A stretch of DNA of 56,445 nucleotides from Parabacteroides faecalis (lineage in GTDB: Bacteria > Bacteroidota > Bacteroidia > Bacteroidales > Tannerellaceae). The DNA is taken from NCBI RefSeq assembly GCF_022809355.1, contig NZ_JAKZMM010000028.1:1-56445 (forward strand), read 5' to 3'. Of this stretch, positions 32,180-41,148 are shown piece after piece. Under the pieces are notes generated by a model, which made no database searches, was not told where the DNA came from, and worked only from the letters and a program-made list of their open reading frames with translations. The position numbers were made by a program, and so were the translations under genes. Position 1 is the stretch's first letter, and each line of letters opens with the position of its first letter.

Positions 32180-34525
32180 ATGCAAAAGAATCTGGTAATA
32201 GTGGAGTCTCCGGCCAAGGCAAAAACCATTGAAAAGTTCTTGGGTAAAGACTACAAGGTATTGTCGAGCTACGGACACATCCGCGACTTGAAAACGAAAC
32301 AGTTCAGTATTGATATCGAGCACAATTACGCTCCGCAATACGAAATTCCGGCCGATAAAAAGAAGCTGGTTTCCGAACTCAAGGCTGAATCGAAAGCCGC
32401 CGAAATGGTATGGCTCGCATCCGATGAGGACCGCGAAGGAGAAGCCATATCATGGCATTTATATGAAGTTTTAGGATTAAAACCTGAAAATACACGCCGT
32501 ATCGTTTTCCACGAGATTACCAAGACAGCTATCTTACATGCTATTGAAACGCCACGCAGCATCGATATGAATCTGGTCAACGCCCAACAGGCGCGCCGTG
32601 TATTGGATCGTATCGTCGGCTTCCAGCTTTCTCCGATCTTGTGGAGAAAAGTCAAGCCCGCCTTATCTGCCGGCCGTGTGCAATCGGTAGCAGTCCGGCT
32701 GATCGTGGAACGTGAGCGTGAAATTCAGGACTTCGTATCCGAAGCAGCTTATCGGGTAACAGCTAATTTCATCCTTCCCGACGGTAAGACTATATTGAAA
32801 GCCGAGCTAAACCGCCGTTTGAAGACCAAGGAAGAAGCGCAAGCCTTCCTGAAGGCTTGCCAACAGGCAACATTTACGATTGATGATATCAGTAAGAAAC
32901 CGGTACGTAAGTCTCCGGCTCCTCCGTTTACAACATCAACCTTGCAACAGGAAGCTGCCCGTAAATTGGGGTATTCGGTTTCTCAAACCATGATGATCGC
33001 CCAGCGGTTGTATGAATCCGGATTCATTACTTACATGCGTACGGACTCATTCAACTTGAGTGACCTGGCATTGGGCACAGCCAAAGAAGCTATTTTGGAA
33101 TCATACGGAGAAAAATATTACAAGTTCCGTCAATATCATACGAAGAGTAAAGGAGCGCAGGAAGCCCACGAAGCCATCCGTCCGACCTATATTGCCAAGG
33201 CAGAAATCGACGGTACAGCTCAGGAACGTAAGTTATATGATTTGATCCGCAAACGGACCATCGCTTGCCAGATGGCTGATGCCGAACTGGAACGGACAAC
33301 CATCTCTGTGGATATAAGTGGAGTGAAAGAGAAATTCGTCGCTACGGGAGAAGTCGTTGTATTCGACGGATTCTTACAAGTATATCACGAAAGTACGGAT
33401 GATGATCAGGAAAAGGAACAAGGAAACACCTTGCTGCCCGTTGTCCACCTGCAAGATACCTTGCAACTGAAAGAGGCGACTGCCACAGAGCGTTTCACCC
33501 AGCGTCCGGCTCGTTATACAGAAGCTACGTTGGTCCGTCGTTTGGAAGAACTGGGTATTGGCCGTCCTTCTACGTATGCACCGACTATCCAGACCATTCA
33601 GAACCGGGAATATGTCATTAAAGGAGACAAAGAAGGAACCGAACGTGCTTATTCTATCCTAACTCTAAATAAAAAAGGAATTCAGGAAAGCACTAAGACT
33701 GAAATGGTGGGAGCCGACCGGAACAAGTTAATGCCTACCGATATCGGTATCGTGGTAAATGACTTCCTGATGGAATATTTCCAATTGGTCATGGACTACA
33801 ACTTTACTGCCAAAGTAGAGAAGGAGTTCGATGCCATTGCGGAAGGAGAAGAAAACTGGACAAAAGTCATCGACAATTTCTACCAGGTTTTCCATCCGGT
33901 AGTCGAACAGACAGCCGCTATCCGCACAGAGCATAAAGTGGGAGAACGCCAATTAGGTATTGACCCGAAAAGCGGAAAACCTGTATTCGTTAAGATCGGC
34001 CGATTCGGACCAGTGGCTCAAATTGGAGAATCGAATGCCGAAAAAGATAATGAAAAGCCTCAGTTCGCTACCTTGCTAAAAGGTCAGTCTATTGAGACGA
34101 TCACCTTAGAAGAAGCCTTGAAGTTGTTTGAATTGCCTCGTACGGTTGGAGAATACGAAGGAAAAGTTGTAGTAGCAGCTATCGGTCGGTTTGGTCCGTT
34201 CATCCGTCATGACGGGAAGTTCGTTTCCATTCCGAAAGACAAGAACCCGATTTCCATCACGTTGGAGGAAGCGATCGAATTGATTCAGCAAAAGCGCGAG
34301 AAAGATGAGAACCGCTTCATCAAGAAGTTTGAAGAAGATCCTGAGCTGGAAATCCTGAACGGACGTTATGGCCCTTATATTGCCTACAAAGGCAAAAACT
34401 ACCGAATACCGAAAACGGGTTATACACCTGCCGAGATGACCTTGGCCGATTGTATGAAGCTGGTCAGCGAAGCAGATCAGAAACCGGCAACGAAGAAACG
34501 GGTTACACGAAAGAAAGCGGAATAA
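32180..34525 (+). CDS. topA: DNA topoisomerase I
   Basis: I chose the ATG at 32180, where the protein begins MQKNLVIVESPAKAKTIEKFLG; the frame is open from 32066 but the promoter lies in between. The 781-residue type IA enzyme has the TOPRIM domain (SDEDREGEAISWH) and the catalytic tyrosine in GFITYMRTDSFNLS. Instead of zinc fingers it ends with topoisomerase C-terminal repeats (GRFGPVAQIG, GRFGPFIRHDGKFV, GRYGPYIAYKGKNYR) and a basic tail. It relaxes negative supercoils and is essential in most bacteria. Confidence 0.96.
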   Translation: MQKNLVIVESPAKAKTIEKFLGKDYKVLSSYGHIRDLKTKQFSIDIEHNYAPQYEIPADKKKLVSELKAESKAAEMVWLASDEDREGEAISWHLYEVLGLKPENTRRIVFHEITKTAILHAIETPRSIDMNLVNAQQARRVLDRIVGFQLSPILWRKVKPALSAGRVQSVAVRLIVEREREIQDFVSEAAYRVTANFILPDGKTILKAELNRRLKTKEEAQAFLKACQQATFTIDDISKKPVRKSPAPPFTTSTLQQEAARKLGYSVSQTMMIAQRLYESGFITYMRTDSFNLSDLALGTAKEAILESYGEKYYKFRQYHTKSKGAQEAHEAIRPTYIAKAEIDGTAQERKLYDLIRKRTIACQMADAELERTTISVDISGVKEKFVATGEVVVFDGFLQVYHESTDDDQEKEQGNTLLPVVHLQDTLQLKEATATERFTQRPARYTEATLVRRLEELGIGRPSTYAPTIQTIQNREYVIKGDKEGTERAYSILTLNKKGIQESTKTEMVGADRNKLMPTDIGIVVNDFLMEYFQLVMDYNFTAKVEKEFDAIAEGEENWTKVIDNFYQVFHPVVEQTAAIRTEHKVGERQLGIDPKSGKPVFVKIGRFGPVAQIGESNAEKDNEKPQFATLLKGQSIETITLEEALKLFELPRTVGEYEGKVVVAAIGRFGPFIRHDGKFVSIPKDKNPISITLEEAIELIQQKREKDENRFIKKFEEDPELEILNGRYGPYIAYKGKNYRIPKTGYTPAEMTLADCMKLVSEADQKPATKKRVTRKKAE

Positions 34526-34542
34526 GTTTTTCTATCAGATAC

Positions 34543-34587
34543 AAAAAAGCCCTCGGATTTAGGAAGTGTAAATCCGAGGGCTTTCTT
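34543..34587. terminator. Bidirectional terminator between topA and the outer-membrane barrel gene
   Basis: AAAGCCCTCGGATTT (34546-34560) pairs perfectly with AAATCCGAGGGCTTT (34570-34584) around 9 nt. Flanking A and T runs serve both convergent genes. Confidence 0.88.
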
Positions 34588-34606
34588 ATGATCAGTCATG
34601 AAGATA

Positions 34607-37087
34607 TTACATCATACCTTCATTTCCACCTCCATTATTACTATCTACATCGTCATTGCTGATACCACGTTTTACTTTCTTGATAGCATCTTTCAACGTA
34701 CCGAAACGATAAGTCAGGCTGATGCGGAAATCGCGTGCCCGCATATAGTTGACCGTTGTCATGTCAAATGCCGGGTCTTCGGTTGTACTTTCCATCTTAA
34801 TGGTCTTCCAGAACGGATTACGGCATGTCAGAGATACCGTCAGTTTCTTCTTCAGGAAGCTCTTGTTAATAGCAAAGTCGGTAAAGTACATCGGAGAACG
34901 TTTTCCCTGCAAAGAAATTCTCGGTGAGAAGTAGCCACCACGCAAGTCTACCCGGAAATCTTTCGGTAAATTGAACTGAACACCGGTGAACATACGTCCG
35001 CTAAATCCAGTATTTCCCAAAGCCATTTCCGAACTGGACAAATCAGAATAATCAGCACCTCCGTTAAACATGATCCGCAACAAAGGTATCGGTGTATAGC
35101 TGGCATACAGAGAAAGACCAACCCGCTTACTCTTACCGATATTGTCGTAGGTCGTTTCTGAAACCCCATTGTTCATCTTGACAATCTGTTCGATGGCATT
35201 ATTCTCAAAGCGATAACTCAAATTGGCATTGAAATTGAACTTGGAATTAAAGAAGCTATAATTCATGTGCAAACGATTACTCTTTTCCGGGTCCAAGTTC
35301 GGATTACCATAACTGATATTTTCTGGGTCGGTTGTATTCACGTATGGATTCAAGTTCCAAATGCTCGGACGACGGATACGCATGTTATAGCCCACCCGGA
35401 TTTGCTGCGCCATATCGATCTGATAAGACAAGGTCAAGTTCGGTACTACATTAAAATAACTGGTACTAAAATCCATATCTGGCTCGTAGGCAAAATGAGC
35501 ATTCAAAGAAGTTCCTTCGGCACGGGCTCCCGCCTTGATACCCAATTTATCGACCTTCAACGTATAACCCAAATAAGCGGAATAGATATGCTGGTTATGA
35601 CGGAAATCACTGTTCGCATCATATTCCGGATCCCAAACATTCGTAGAATCGTTATAATACTGCCGTAACGTCTCACTATCACTCTGGCGGAAAATATATT
35701 TAGCTCCTACTTCCAAGGTATGATCTTTCCACAAAGGAGTTGTATAATCGATCTGCGCTGTATGTTCAGCAGAGGCAGCATCGTTGATATCCCAACGTGG
35801 ATACAAATCATCCTGCGGATAATTTCCTTCTATATTTTCCAGATCGGTATAACTTTCGTTATTGTTCGGTGTATGACTAAAACGATAAGAGAACGTCAGT
35901 AACTCATCCTTCTTATGCGTAGAATGCTGGTAATCGACATTGACATCTGTTGAACCGAAAACCGAAGTAGAACTACTGTTTCGGTCAAATCCATACACGA
36001 AATTGGAAAGATCACTACCATCCATCATCGTCACATCATATTCCGTCTTGTTGGTTGCATCACCGCGGAACAAGTTTACACCCACACTCAGCAAATTCAA
36101 CGAGTCGATCTCATAACTTCCTTCCAAATAACCAAACTGGAAAGGTCCTTGTCGTTTGCTACGTCCATATTGGTTTAATAAAGTAGCTGGATTCGTTCCG
36201 GATGCATAAGTCTCACGAATGGAATAAGATTCACTCCAAGGCGAATTCTCATGATTATATTTATAATTCCCTGTAAGACCGAACTTACCGAATTTAGCCG
36301 ATACATACGCTCCGGCACCCATACGTCCTAATACACTGGCATCCGCATTGATAGAAGCCGTATAACCTTCCAAAACATTTCGTGTAGTAATGATATTAAT
36401 GATACCACCAACACCTTCAGCGTCATATTTCGCACCCGGATCAGTAATCACCTCTATATCTTTCACCGAATTGGCCGGCATACTTTTCAATACATCAGCC
36501 GGATTATTATTCATCATATTGGAAGGCTTTCCATTCACATAAATCTTGAAGTTGGTTGATCCTTGCAACTGGATTTCATCATTACCATCTACCGTAATCA
36601 TCGGGACCTTACGCAACATATCCAATGTATTACTGGTCTGCGCTTCCGGATCTTCATCCAAACTATAGGTCAATTTATCCAGTTCCACTTTCACCAGTTT
36701 CTTTTGGGCTGTTACCGTTACTTCGCCCAATTGCTTACTGTCATCGTGCATATAGAGAATTCCCAAATCCAGGACTTTCTTTTTAGCCGAAAGCGTAAAG
36801 TTCTTTTGGGCAGGAACCTTTCCTATCGATTGTAAAGAAAGAATATACTTACCAGCACTCTTCAGATCAGTCTCAAATTTTCCATCGATATCACAAGCCA
36901 ACAGCTTCAGCGATTTCTGAGGAGCCGCAGAAGAGGCAATACTTATTGTCGCATAAGGAACTGTTTCATTACTTAAAGAATCGATTACTTGGCCTTTGAT
37001 CACAAATTCACCCGATGTCTGGGCTTGTACTTTTAATGGTAAAGATATCAACAACAAACACAACAAAGCAAAAAAACTACATTTCAT
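34607..37087 (-). CDS. Outer-membrane beta-barrel protein (TonB-receptor-like, OMP_b-brl_3 type)
   Basis: The 826-residue protein has a signal peptide (residues 1-22, ending VQAQ). A carboxypeptidase-regulatory-like domain follows (about 27-110, VIKGQVIDSLSNETVPYATISI), then a plug-like domain (about 130-235, ending EVITDPGAKYDAEGVGGIINIIT) and a long barrel. It belongs to the outer-membrane beta-barrel family common in Bacteroidetes rather than to SusC, and no SusD gene is adjacent. After the last barrel strand (ISLTYRFG) there is an unusual Asn/Gly-rich tail of about 27 residues. Substrate is unknown. Confidence 0.88.
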   Translation of the reverse strand: MKCSFFALLCLLLISLPLKVQAQTSGEFVIKGQVIDSLSNETVPYATISIASSAAPQKSLKLLACDIDGKFETDLKSAGKYILSLQSIGKVPAQKNFTLSAKKKVLDLGILYMHDDSKQLGEVTVTAQKKLVKVELDKLTYSLDEDPEAQTSNTLDMLRKVPMITVDGNDEIQLQGSTNFKIYVNGKPSNMMNNNPADVLKSMPANSVKDIEVITDPGAKYDAEGVGGIINIITTRNVLEGYTASINADASVLGRMGAGAYVSAKFGKFGLTGNYKYNHENSPWSESYSIRETYASGTNPATLLNQYGRSKRQGPFQFGYLEGSYEIDSLNLLSVGVNLFRGDATNKTEYDVTMMDGSDLSNFVYGFDRNSSSTSVFGSTDVNVDYQHSTHKKDELLTFSYRFSHTPNNNESYTDLENIEGNYPQDDLYPRWDINDAASAEHTAQIDYTTPLWKDHTLEVGAKYIFRQSDSETLRQYYNDSTNVWDPEYDANSDFRHNQHIYSAYLGYTLKVDKLGIKAGARAEGTSLNAHFAYEPDMDFSTSYFNVVPNLTLSYQIDMAQQIRVGYNMRIRRPSIWNLNPYVNTTDPENISYGNPNLDPEKSNRLHMNYSFFNSKFNFNANLSYRFENNAIEQIVKMNNGVSETTYDNIGKSKRVGLSLYASYTPIPLLRIMFNGGADYSDLSSSEMALGNTGFSGRMFTGVQFNLPKDFRVDLRGGYFSPRISLQGKRSPMYFTDFAINKSFLKKKLTVSLTCRNPFWKTIKMESTTEDPAFDMTTVNYMRARDFRISLTYRFGTLKDAIKKVKRGISNDDVDSNNGGGNEGMM

Positions 37088-37138
37088 ACCGTTTTACACA
37101 TTTTATGATTAGAATTATAAGTTAGTCAATAGTTGCAC

Positions 37139-37146
37139 AAAAGTAG
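37139..37146 (-). promoter_or_regulatory. Promoter (-7 element) of the outer-membrane barrel gene
   Basis: The minus strand reads TACTTTTG, 51 bp upstream of the start codon. No clear -33 element is seen. Confidence 0.5.
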
Positions 37147-37251
37147 TAGAATAAAGGACACAATATTATCCGATCCTTTTTAAAGAAGACTAAAAAATGT
37201 ATTAGCCTGTTTTTAGCTTGTCTGCTCAAACGGACATAAGCCACTTTTCAT

Positions 37252-37259
37252 TACTTTTG
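37252..37259 (+). promoter_or_regulatory. Promoter (-7 element) of the metallophosphoesterase pair
   Basis: TACTTTTG lies 39 bp before the first start codon. It is divergent from the barrel-protein promoter about 105 bp away. Confidence 0.5.
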
Positions 37260-37298
37260 TCTTGAATTAAAACATGTTGGATTCATAACAGGAATTTT

Positions 37299-38390
37299 AT
37301 GCCTCTATTCTTTCTCATTCTGGCCGCTTTATACTTGATTGGAAACGGCTATATTTATCTCCGGAGCTGGGAAATATTACATACGTTCCCGCTTATCTGG
37401 AAATGGATCTTCTCTGTAGGTTATTGGGCAGGAACATTCTCTTTCTTTTATATTTTCGGACATCGGGAGTTACCCGACTTCAATCCCTTCCTGCATATAT
37501 TGTATTACATCGGAACAGGTTGGCTGATCTTTACCTTATACATGGTACTACTGCTTTTATCCACCGATTTACTTCGAGTTTTCAACATCTGTTTCAACTA
37601 CCGGTTCATAACCTGTCTTGGTCTGACTATCTTATCATTAACCGGTGGATATATTCATTATTCACATCCCAAGAAGGAAGTTATCAACATAGATATTAAC
37701 AAGGAAATAACCGGAAAAAAGCAAATACGAGTGGCAGCCATCAGCGATATTCACATCGGATACGGGACAACCAAAGAACGGCTTCAGCGGTATGTACGGA
37801 TGATCCAGGCTGAAAAACCGGATTTAATCCTTATTTCCGGAGATTTAATCGACAGTAACTTAAAACCCGTACGGGAACAACACCTGGAACAGGAGCTTAA
37901 TCAGTTACAAGCGCCGTTAGGTGTATTTATGATTCCGGGAAATCATGAATACATCAGCGGTATCGGGAAAAGCCGTACCTTCATTCAACAGCAAACATCC
38001 ATCCAATGGTTGCAAGATTCGGTTGTAACCCTGGCGAACGGGATTCAATTGATCGGACGGGACGACCGGCATAATCCGAGAAGAAAGTCAATTGCCCAAC
38101 TGACGGATACCTTATCATCCAACCGCCCTTTATTCCTGCTCGATCATCAGCCATACCAGTTGGATGAATCGGCACAAGCAAATATTGATTTACAATTCAG
38201 CGGGCATACGCACAACGGACAAGTATGGCCATTGAACCTGATTACCGGTCATCTGTTTGAAGTCAGTCACGGATATAAACAAAAAGAGAATACGCATATT
38301 TATGTTTCTTCAGGACTTTCTCTTTGGGGACCTCCTTTCAGGATCGGAACTCGCAGTGAAATGGTTATCTTTGACATCAATTTCCAATAA
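37299..38390 (+). CDS. Membrane-anchored metallophosphoesterase 1
   Basis: The 363-residue protein has about four N-terminal membrane segments (residues 1-125) and then a calcineurin-like phosphoesterase domain: ISDIHIGYG, LISGDLIDS, IPGNHEYISG, DHQP and FSGHTHNGQVWP. This is the YkuE/YaeI-like group, some of which act on UDP-diacylglucosamine or lipid substrates. The catalytic domain probably lies at the membrane surface. It is followed after 12 bp by a close paralogue, so the pair is one operon and probably arose by tandem duplication. Confidence 0.87.
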   Translation: MPLFFLILAALYLIGNGYIYLRSWEILHTFPLIWKWIFSVGYWAGTFSFFYIFGHRELPDFNPFLHILYYIGTGWLIFTLYMVLLLLSTDLLRVFNICFNYRFITCLGLTILSLTGGYIHYSHPKKEVINIDINKEITGKKQIRVAAISDIHIGYGTTKERLQRYVRMIQAEKPDLILISGDLIDSNLKPVREQHLEQELNQLQAPLGVFMIPGNHEYISGIGKSRTFIQQQTSIQWLQDSVVTLANGIQLIGRDDRHNPRRKSIAQLTDTLSSNRPLFLLDHQPYQLDESAQANIDLQFSGHTHNGQVWPLNLITGHLFEVSHGYKQKENTHIYVSSGLSLWGPPFRIGTRSEMVIFDINFQ

Positions 38391-38402
38391 ACGATTTTAC
38401 GT

Positions 38403-39524
38403 ATGAAAGTATTTATCCAGTCGATCGTAGCACAGCTATTACTGAATCCTTATATTTACTGGCGAGGCCATCAGGCTTTACCGCGGCAGAAGAAGTGGCA
38501 GGTTACTTATTTTCTGTTATTCCTGTTCGAAATCTGCCTGTACTTGTTCGGGTTCTTTTTCCGAAAAGATTTACCGGATTCGGTATTCATTCCCATTATG
38601 AATATCTGCAATACTTGGTATATCGGAAGTATCTATATTACGTTAGGTCTTTTATGTCTGGAAGTTATCCGCATCAGCCAGCGGAAATGGAAATGGTTAC
38701 CCGGCATTATTGCCAAGCATTGGGAGGAAAGCAAACGGATTCTGTTCGCTCTCTTCCTGGCAGGAACAGGCATCTTGCTATATAAAGCCCATCTTCATGT
38801 TACACATCCCATTGTGAAACATCTTTATATTGATCTACCCAAAGGAAGCAGCAGCCGCGACAGTCTGAAGATAGTCATGGTTTCAGACACACACTTCGGA
38901 GAAGTAATCGGCAAGCAACAAGCACAGAATCTAGTTCGGTTAAGCAACGAACAACAACCGGATCTGGTCGTTTTTGTTGGTGATATATTGGATTATGAAT
39001 CCCGTTTTGCCGAGAATGACCATATTGAAGAAGACATGCAACAACTGATTGCTCCGTTGGGTGTCTATACGATCTACGGGAACCATGAATACCGTGCCAA
39101 CCGTTTTGCCAAAGAACACTGGATCCGTAAGTTCTCTACCTTATTAAAAGACTCGGTAGCTTCGCCCGATTCATCCTTTTACCTGATCGGACGGGACGAC
39201 TTTATCCATAAGCAGCGTCTTCCTTTACATCAACTCCTGGCCGGATTGGATACCACCAAACCACTGATTGTTTTAGACCATCAGCCCTGGAGCTTCGCAG
39301 AAATGCGAATGAATCATATCGATTTGGGATTACACGGCCATACACACAACGGACAATTATGGCCTTATCCGTTATTGATGAAACTTATTTACGAATGCCC
39401 TTATGGCTATTATAGCAAAGGAGGAACACAACATTATGTGTCATCCGGCTTTGGTTGTGCCGGACCGGCTTATCGTGTCGGCACCTATTCCGAACTGATT
39501 GTATTGCACATCCGCTTTGTTTAG
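38403..39524 (+). CDS. Membrane-anchored metallophosphoesterase 2 (paralogue)
   Basis: The 373-residue paralogue has the same layout: four hydrophobic N-terminal segments, then VSDTHFGEV, FVGDILDYE, IYGNHEYRANRF, DHQPWS and LHGHTHNGQLWP. All metal ligands are present. It keeps the spacing and order of its neighbour but differs clearly in sequence, so the duplication is old. It is the last gene of the pair, and a long repeat-rich intergenic region follows. Confidence 0.87.
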   Translation: MKVFIQSIVAQLLLNPYIYWRGHQALPRQKKWQVTYFLLFLFEICLYLFGFFFRKDLPDSVFIPIMNICNTWYIGSIYITLGLLCLEVIRISQRKWKWLPGIIAKHWEESKRILFALFLAGTGILLYKAHLHVTHPIVKHLYIDLPKGSSSRDSLKIVMVSDTHFGEVIGKQQAQNLVRLSNEQQPDLVVFVGDILDYESRFAENDHIEEDMQQLIAPLGVYTIYGNHEYRANRFAKEHWIRKFSTLLKDSVASPDSSFYLIGRDDFIHKQRLPLHQLLAGLDTTKPLIVLDHQPWSFAEMRMNHIDLGLHGHTHNGQLWPYPLLMKLIYECPYGYYSKGGTQHYVSSGFGCAGPAYRVGTYSELIVLHIRFV

Positions 39525-39654
39525 AAGGCAAGTGCATTTATGATCGGAGATCCAAGAGACAGAAAGAAATTCAATAAAACGATCTTTCACAAGCCCTACA
39601 TCTTCCTGTATATCTGTCAGTTCTTGTGATTCAAAGACCAATCGGCAAGTAGAG

Positions 39655-39700
39655 GCGTAGCGTGCTGCGCCTCCAGCAGGCTAAAGGATGTACCTTCACA
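39655..39700. repeat. Tandem hairpins after the metallophosphoesterase operon
   Basis: GAGGCGTAGC and GCTGCGCCTC form a 10-bp stem (one G-T pair) nearly without a loop at about 39653-39674. AGGATGT/ACATCCT follows at about 39685-39703. They lead straight into the 74-bp dispersed element. They could end the upstream transcript. Outside these repeats I see no gene in 39525-39990. Confidence 0.5.
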
Positions 39701-39774
39701 TCCTTCACAGGAAGTTACAGAATATGAGATAAATAGGGGCGTGTGTGAAGGGTATAAAAGAAAATCGGATATGG
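39701..39774 (+). repeat. 74-bp dispersed element, copy B
   Basis: It aligns without gaps to the minus strand of 309-382 at 57 of 74 positions. The segment GTGTGTGAAGGGTATAAA and the last bases ATATGG / CTATGG are nearly identical. Near-inverted CCTTCACA and TGTGAAGGG lie inside it. As at copy A, a CGCCGG palindrome array follows downstream. Confidence 0.65.
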
Positions 39775-39814
39775 GTATATTTTCCAAAATTCATGCCTAT
39801 GTTTTGATCAATAC

Positions 39815-39877
39815 ACGCCGGGAATTTATCCATTTACGCCGGCTTTTGATGCAAACACGCCGGCTTTTGGAGATACT
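39815..39877 (+). repeat. Three-unit tandem array, exact 21-bp period (ACGCCGG)
   Basis: ACGCCGG begins at 39815, 39836 and 39857, each followed by an AT-rich stretch (GCTTTTGATGCAAAC in the middle unit). The same ACGCCGGCTTTT core makes up the array at 135-190, on the far side of the window. Confidence 0.75.
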
Positions 39878-39916
39878 TGAAATCGGGTGTTTTGTGACAA
39901 TGAATTTTTATTTTTA

Positions 39917-39947
39917 CTTGCTCTTTTTTTATTTATTCCTAAATTTG
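39917..39947 (+). promoter_or_regulatory. Promoter of the Rpn-type gene
   Basis: CTTG (39917-39920) and TAAATTTG (39940-39947) are 19 bp apart, and the start codon follows 43 bp later. Confidence 0.6.
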
Positions 39948-39990
39948 CATATCCTGCTATTGGGACAAAACATTCTAAACAACCTTTTCT

Positions 39991-40865
39991 ATGAAAAAGA
40001 GCGTATTTATCAATCCCTTTGTGGATCGGGGATTTAAGATTCTGTTCGGACAGGAATCAAGTAAGGATTTATTAATCGAGTTAATCAATGATTTGTTGGA
40101 AGGCGAGCACCATGTAGAAGACCTTTCTTATATGGATAAGGAAAATCCGAGTGAGACAACAGACGGTCGGGGTGTTATCTTTGACTTATTGTGTAAGGAC
40201 CTGGACGGGACGATTTTCATTGTAGAACTTCAAAATGCCCGTCAAGATTATTTTTATGAGCGGCATTGTATTATCTTTGCCGTATGATCGCCTCGCAAGG
40301 CGAGAAAGGCGAGTCTTGGAAGTTTAAACTTTTACCGGTTTATGGAATTTTCCTATTGAATTTCAAGTCGGGCGAGACGGATAAAGTCCGTACCGATCTG
40401 GTGATAGCCGACCGTGATACGGGTGAACAGAAAGGGCGTAATTTCCGAGAGATATTCATCGAGTTTCCGTTGTTCAACAAAACGGAAGCAGAATGTGAAA
40501 CCCCACTGGATTACTGGTTATATAATTTGAAACATATGGAACAGTTGGAACATTTATCATTCAAAGGTCAGAAAGCCTTGTTTAACCGTCTGGAAGAATT
40601 GGCACGTATCGCCAATATGAACAAGAAGGAACGGGCTGAATACGAGGCTGCCCTGAAGATATACCGGGATAATGAGAATGTTATGGACTATGCTGTTAAG
40701 ACGGCAGAAAAAAAAGGATTAGAGAAGGGAATAGCAATTGGTGAGGAGAGAGGTCGGGCAGAAGGTATATTAATAACCGCCCGCTTGATGAAACAGAACG
40801 GTATTTCTTTTGAGCAAATCAAATTATGTACGGGCCTATCTGACGAGGAAATTGAGAATTTATAA
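39991..40865 (+). pseudogene. Rpn/PD-(D/E)XK nuclease-transposase family gene, frameshifted
   Basis: Two overlapping frames together spell one Rpn-family protein. The first 98 codons have FINPFVDRGFKILFGQE, then the nuclease core with Asp in GVIFDLLCKD and the catalytic-type VELQNARQDYFYER. The second frame resumes YYLCRMIASQGEKGE and runs to the usual acidic/basic C-terminal coiled region (KGLEKGIAIGEERGRAEG, then ISFEQIKLCTGLSDEEIENL). The break is near 40262-40266 and one restored base gives 291 residues. Rpn proteins promote recombination or act in defence. The first frame keeps the core residues but lacks the C-terminal half. Confidence 0.82.
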
Positions 40866-40873
40866 AGAAAAGC

Positions 40874-40906
40874 ATAAAAAACCGGGAGTCAAAACAGATT
40901 CCCGGT
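40874..40906. terminator. Hairpin terminator after the Rpn pseudogene
   Basis: ACCGGGA (40881-40887) pairs with TCCCGGT (40900-40906). The A run before it would be a U tract only for minus-strand transcripts, so it may be a back-up terminator for the S41 peptidase gene. Confidence 0.5.
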
Positions 40907-41054
40907 AAAAAGATCTTATCTTTCACATAGCCTCAGCTTTGGTCAGGCGTCTTTTTTAAGGTGTTAATGTCTGGTATCCGATCTCCACTGTGGAGATATT
41001 GTCATGTTGCAAACGTAGGTATTCTTTATTTTCCCAGAAACTGGAACTATACCC

Positions 41055-41097
41055 AAAACCCCTTCGATTCACCATAACGGTCATCGAAGGGGCTTTC
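41055..41097 (-). terminator. Terminator of the S41 peptidase gene
   Basis: CCCCTTCGAT (41059-41068) pairs with ATCGAAGGGG (41083-41092) around 14 nt. On the minus strand the hairpin is followed by TTTTGGG. Confidence 0.7.
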
Positions 41098-41148
41098 CTT
41101 ATACATTATATAGATATCCGAAGGAAAGAATAACGGATCAGCGCTCTC

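Noticed and set aside
34607-37087. A polysaccharide utilisation locus formed by the barrel protein with GH92 and GH97
   Set aside because: The barrel protein is not SusC-like, no SusD gene exists in the window, and the two glycosidases are 10-20 kb away and unlinked.
39441-39641. A 66-codon minus-strand frame overlapping the end of the second metallophosphoesterase
   Set aside because: It overlaps conserved catalytic-domain coding sequence on the other strand and I recognise no family.
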